Positions 63,432-64,000 of a stretch of DNA of 64,000 bases are shown piece by piece. The DNA lies in assembly GCF_018492665.1 (NCBI RefSeq), contig NZ_JAFVME010000001.1, positions 434,001 to 498,000 on the forward strand. Reading direction: 5' to 3'. The stretch's first letter is position 1. The number at the start of each line of letters is the position of its first letter. This DNA comes from Pedobacter sp. B4-66 (GTDB lineage Bacteria > Bacteroidota > Bacteroidia > Sphingobacteriales > Sphingobacteriaceae). Position numbers and translations under genes: made by a program. The notes beneath the pieces were generated by a model. That model made no database searches and was not told where the DNA came from. It saw only the letters and a program-made list of their open reading frames with translations.

Positions 63432-64000
63432 ATGGACAATATATCAACTCAACCCTTTTCAGTTAACGGTAAAACGTATACACCACCGGCAAAACCTATC
63501 GTGGTAATTTGCATGGATGGTTCTGCCGATGAATACCTGGACACTACGATGGCTCACGACCGCATGCCGAATCTTAAAAAGATGGCTTTGCAAGGTTACA
63601 GAGGTATGGTACGTGGTGCATTACCTTCATTTACCAATGTAAATAACTCGTCGATAGTTACAGGCGTTAGCCCTGCTGTGCATGGCATTTGTGGTAACTT
63701 CTTTTATGATACAGCAAAAGATCAGGAAGTAATGATGAACTCATCGGAATACCTTAGAGCAGAAACATTGCTTGCTGCGGCTGCAAATGCAGGCCGAAAG
63801 GTTGCTGTAGTTACTGCAAAAGAAAAACTGCGCGACATCCTTTCTTATAAACTAAACGGCATTGCTTTCTCTGCTGAAAAAGCAGATCAGGCAAAACTGG
63901 ATACGCATGGTATTGAAAATGCAGAGCAGGTTATTGGTCACAAAACCCCAGCTATTTACAGTGCTGAAGCCAGTTTATTTGTATTGCGCGCTGGTGTTGC
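63432..64000 (+). CDS. phnA: Phosphonoacetate hydrolase-like enzyme (3' end outside window)
   Basis: The first 189 codons of an alkaline-phosphatase-superfamily hydrolase; the frame is open at the right edge. The start MDNISTQPFSVNGKTYTPPA leads into KPIVVICMDGSADEYLD (metal Asp), then PSFTNVNNSSIVTGVSPAVHG with the nucleophilic Thr zone (FTNVNN), and GICGNFFYD. This order is that of phosphonoacetate hydrolase, which splits the C-P bond of phosphonoacetate into acetate and phosphate. It has no signal peptide. A leader peptide, hairpin and operator dyad precede it, and the XRE-cupin regulator is the nearest upstream gene. Confidence 0.85.
   Translation, partial: MDNISTQPFSVNGKTYTPPAKPIVVICMDGSADEYLDTTMAHDRMPNLKKMALQGYRGMVRGALPSFTNVNNSSIVTGVSPAVHGICGNFFYDTAKDQEVMMNSSEYLRAETLLAAAANAGRKVAVVTAKEKLRDILSYKLNGIAFSAEKADQAKLDTHGIENAEQVIGHKTPAIYSAEASLFVLRAGV

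Overview
The window is AT-rich chromosomal DNA of a Bacteroidetes bacterium, most likely from the Sphingobacteriaceae (Pedobacter-like). This is inferred from several things. The promoters match TAnnTTTG, the -7 box of this phylum. The gene families are typical of the group: DUF4254 next to a GT9 glycosyltransferase, a PolX with a PHP domain, an HEPN-tailed sulfite reductase and a histone H1-like protein. There is also an expanded set of MacB/FtsX-type permeases ending in ...ALKYE. No rRNA, insertion sequence, prophage or CRISPR array was seen; one tRNA-Leu(UAG) is present.

Layout. 1-4.7 kb: 3' part of polX, then DUF4254, GT9 and sixA on the + strand, converging on AMP nucleosidase. 4.7-8.5 kb: the protein-quality block tig, clpP, clpX (minus), separated by good hairpin terminators, with tRNA-Leu upstream. 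8.5-9.2 kb: a gene-free stretch with a branched inverted-repeat element. 9.2-15.4 kb: a secreted prolyl oligopeptidase, a divergent M1 aminopeptidase, a frameshifted OmpA-type lipoprotein and a metal/cobalamin-binding-type protein. 15.4-45.2 kb: the main feature, described below. 45.2-47.9 kb: glgA-glgC. 47.9-48.4 kb: an inverted pair of REP-like units. 48.4-55.7 kb: a complete-looking assimilatory sulfate reduction and siroheme operon (sulfite reductase, cobA, precorrin-2 dehydrogenase fused to a TSUP permease, cysH of the APS-reductase type, cysD, cysN). 56-64 kb: a histone-like gene with an apparent frameshift, three alkaline-phosphatase-superfamily enzymes (the last is a phosphonoacetate hydrolase cut by the window end), two metallophosphoesterases, a CDP-alcohol phosphatidyltransferase, a GtrA protein and an XRE-cupin regulator.

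The 15.4-45.2 kb locus holds ten paralogous two-repeat MacB/FtsX permeases of about 790 residues, only two ATPases and one HlyD-type periplasmic adaptor, all on the minus strand. A divergent NtrC-family response regulator and its sensor kinase adjoin it. Two minus-strand transcription units are inferred: adaptor-ATPase-six permeases (42322 to 25891), and two permeases-ATPase-two permeases (25744 to 15390). Each is preceded by a -24/-12 sigma-54 promoter (TGGCAT...GC). Each promoter has two 16-bp dyads TGTTC-N6-GAACA-like upstream, 21 bp apart. The promoter-to-dyad distance is the same at both sites (64 bp between the promoter edge and the first dyad). This points to one regulator switching on both units from a distance. 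The substrate, the reason for ten permeases and the partner outer-membrane channel are not apparent from the window.
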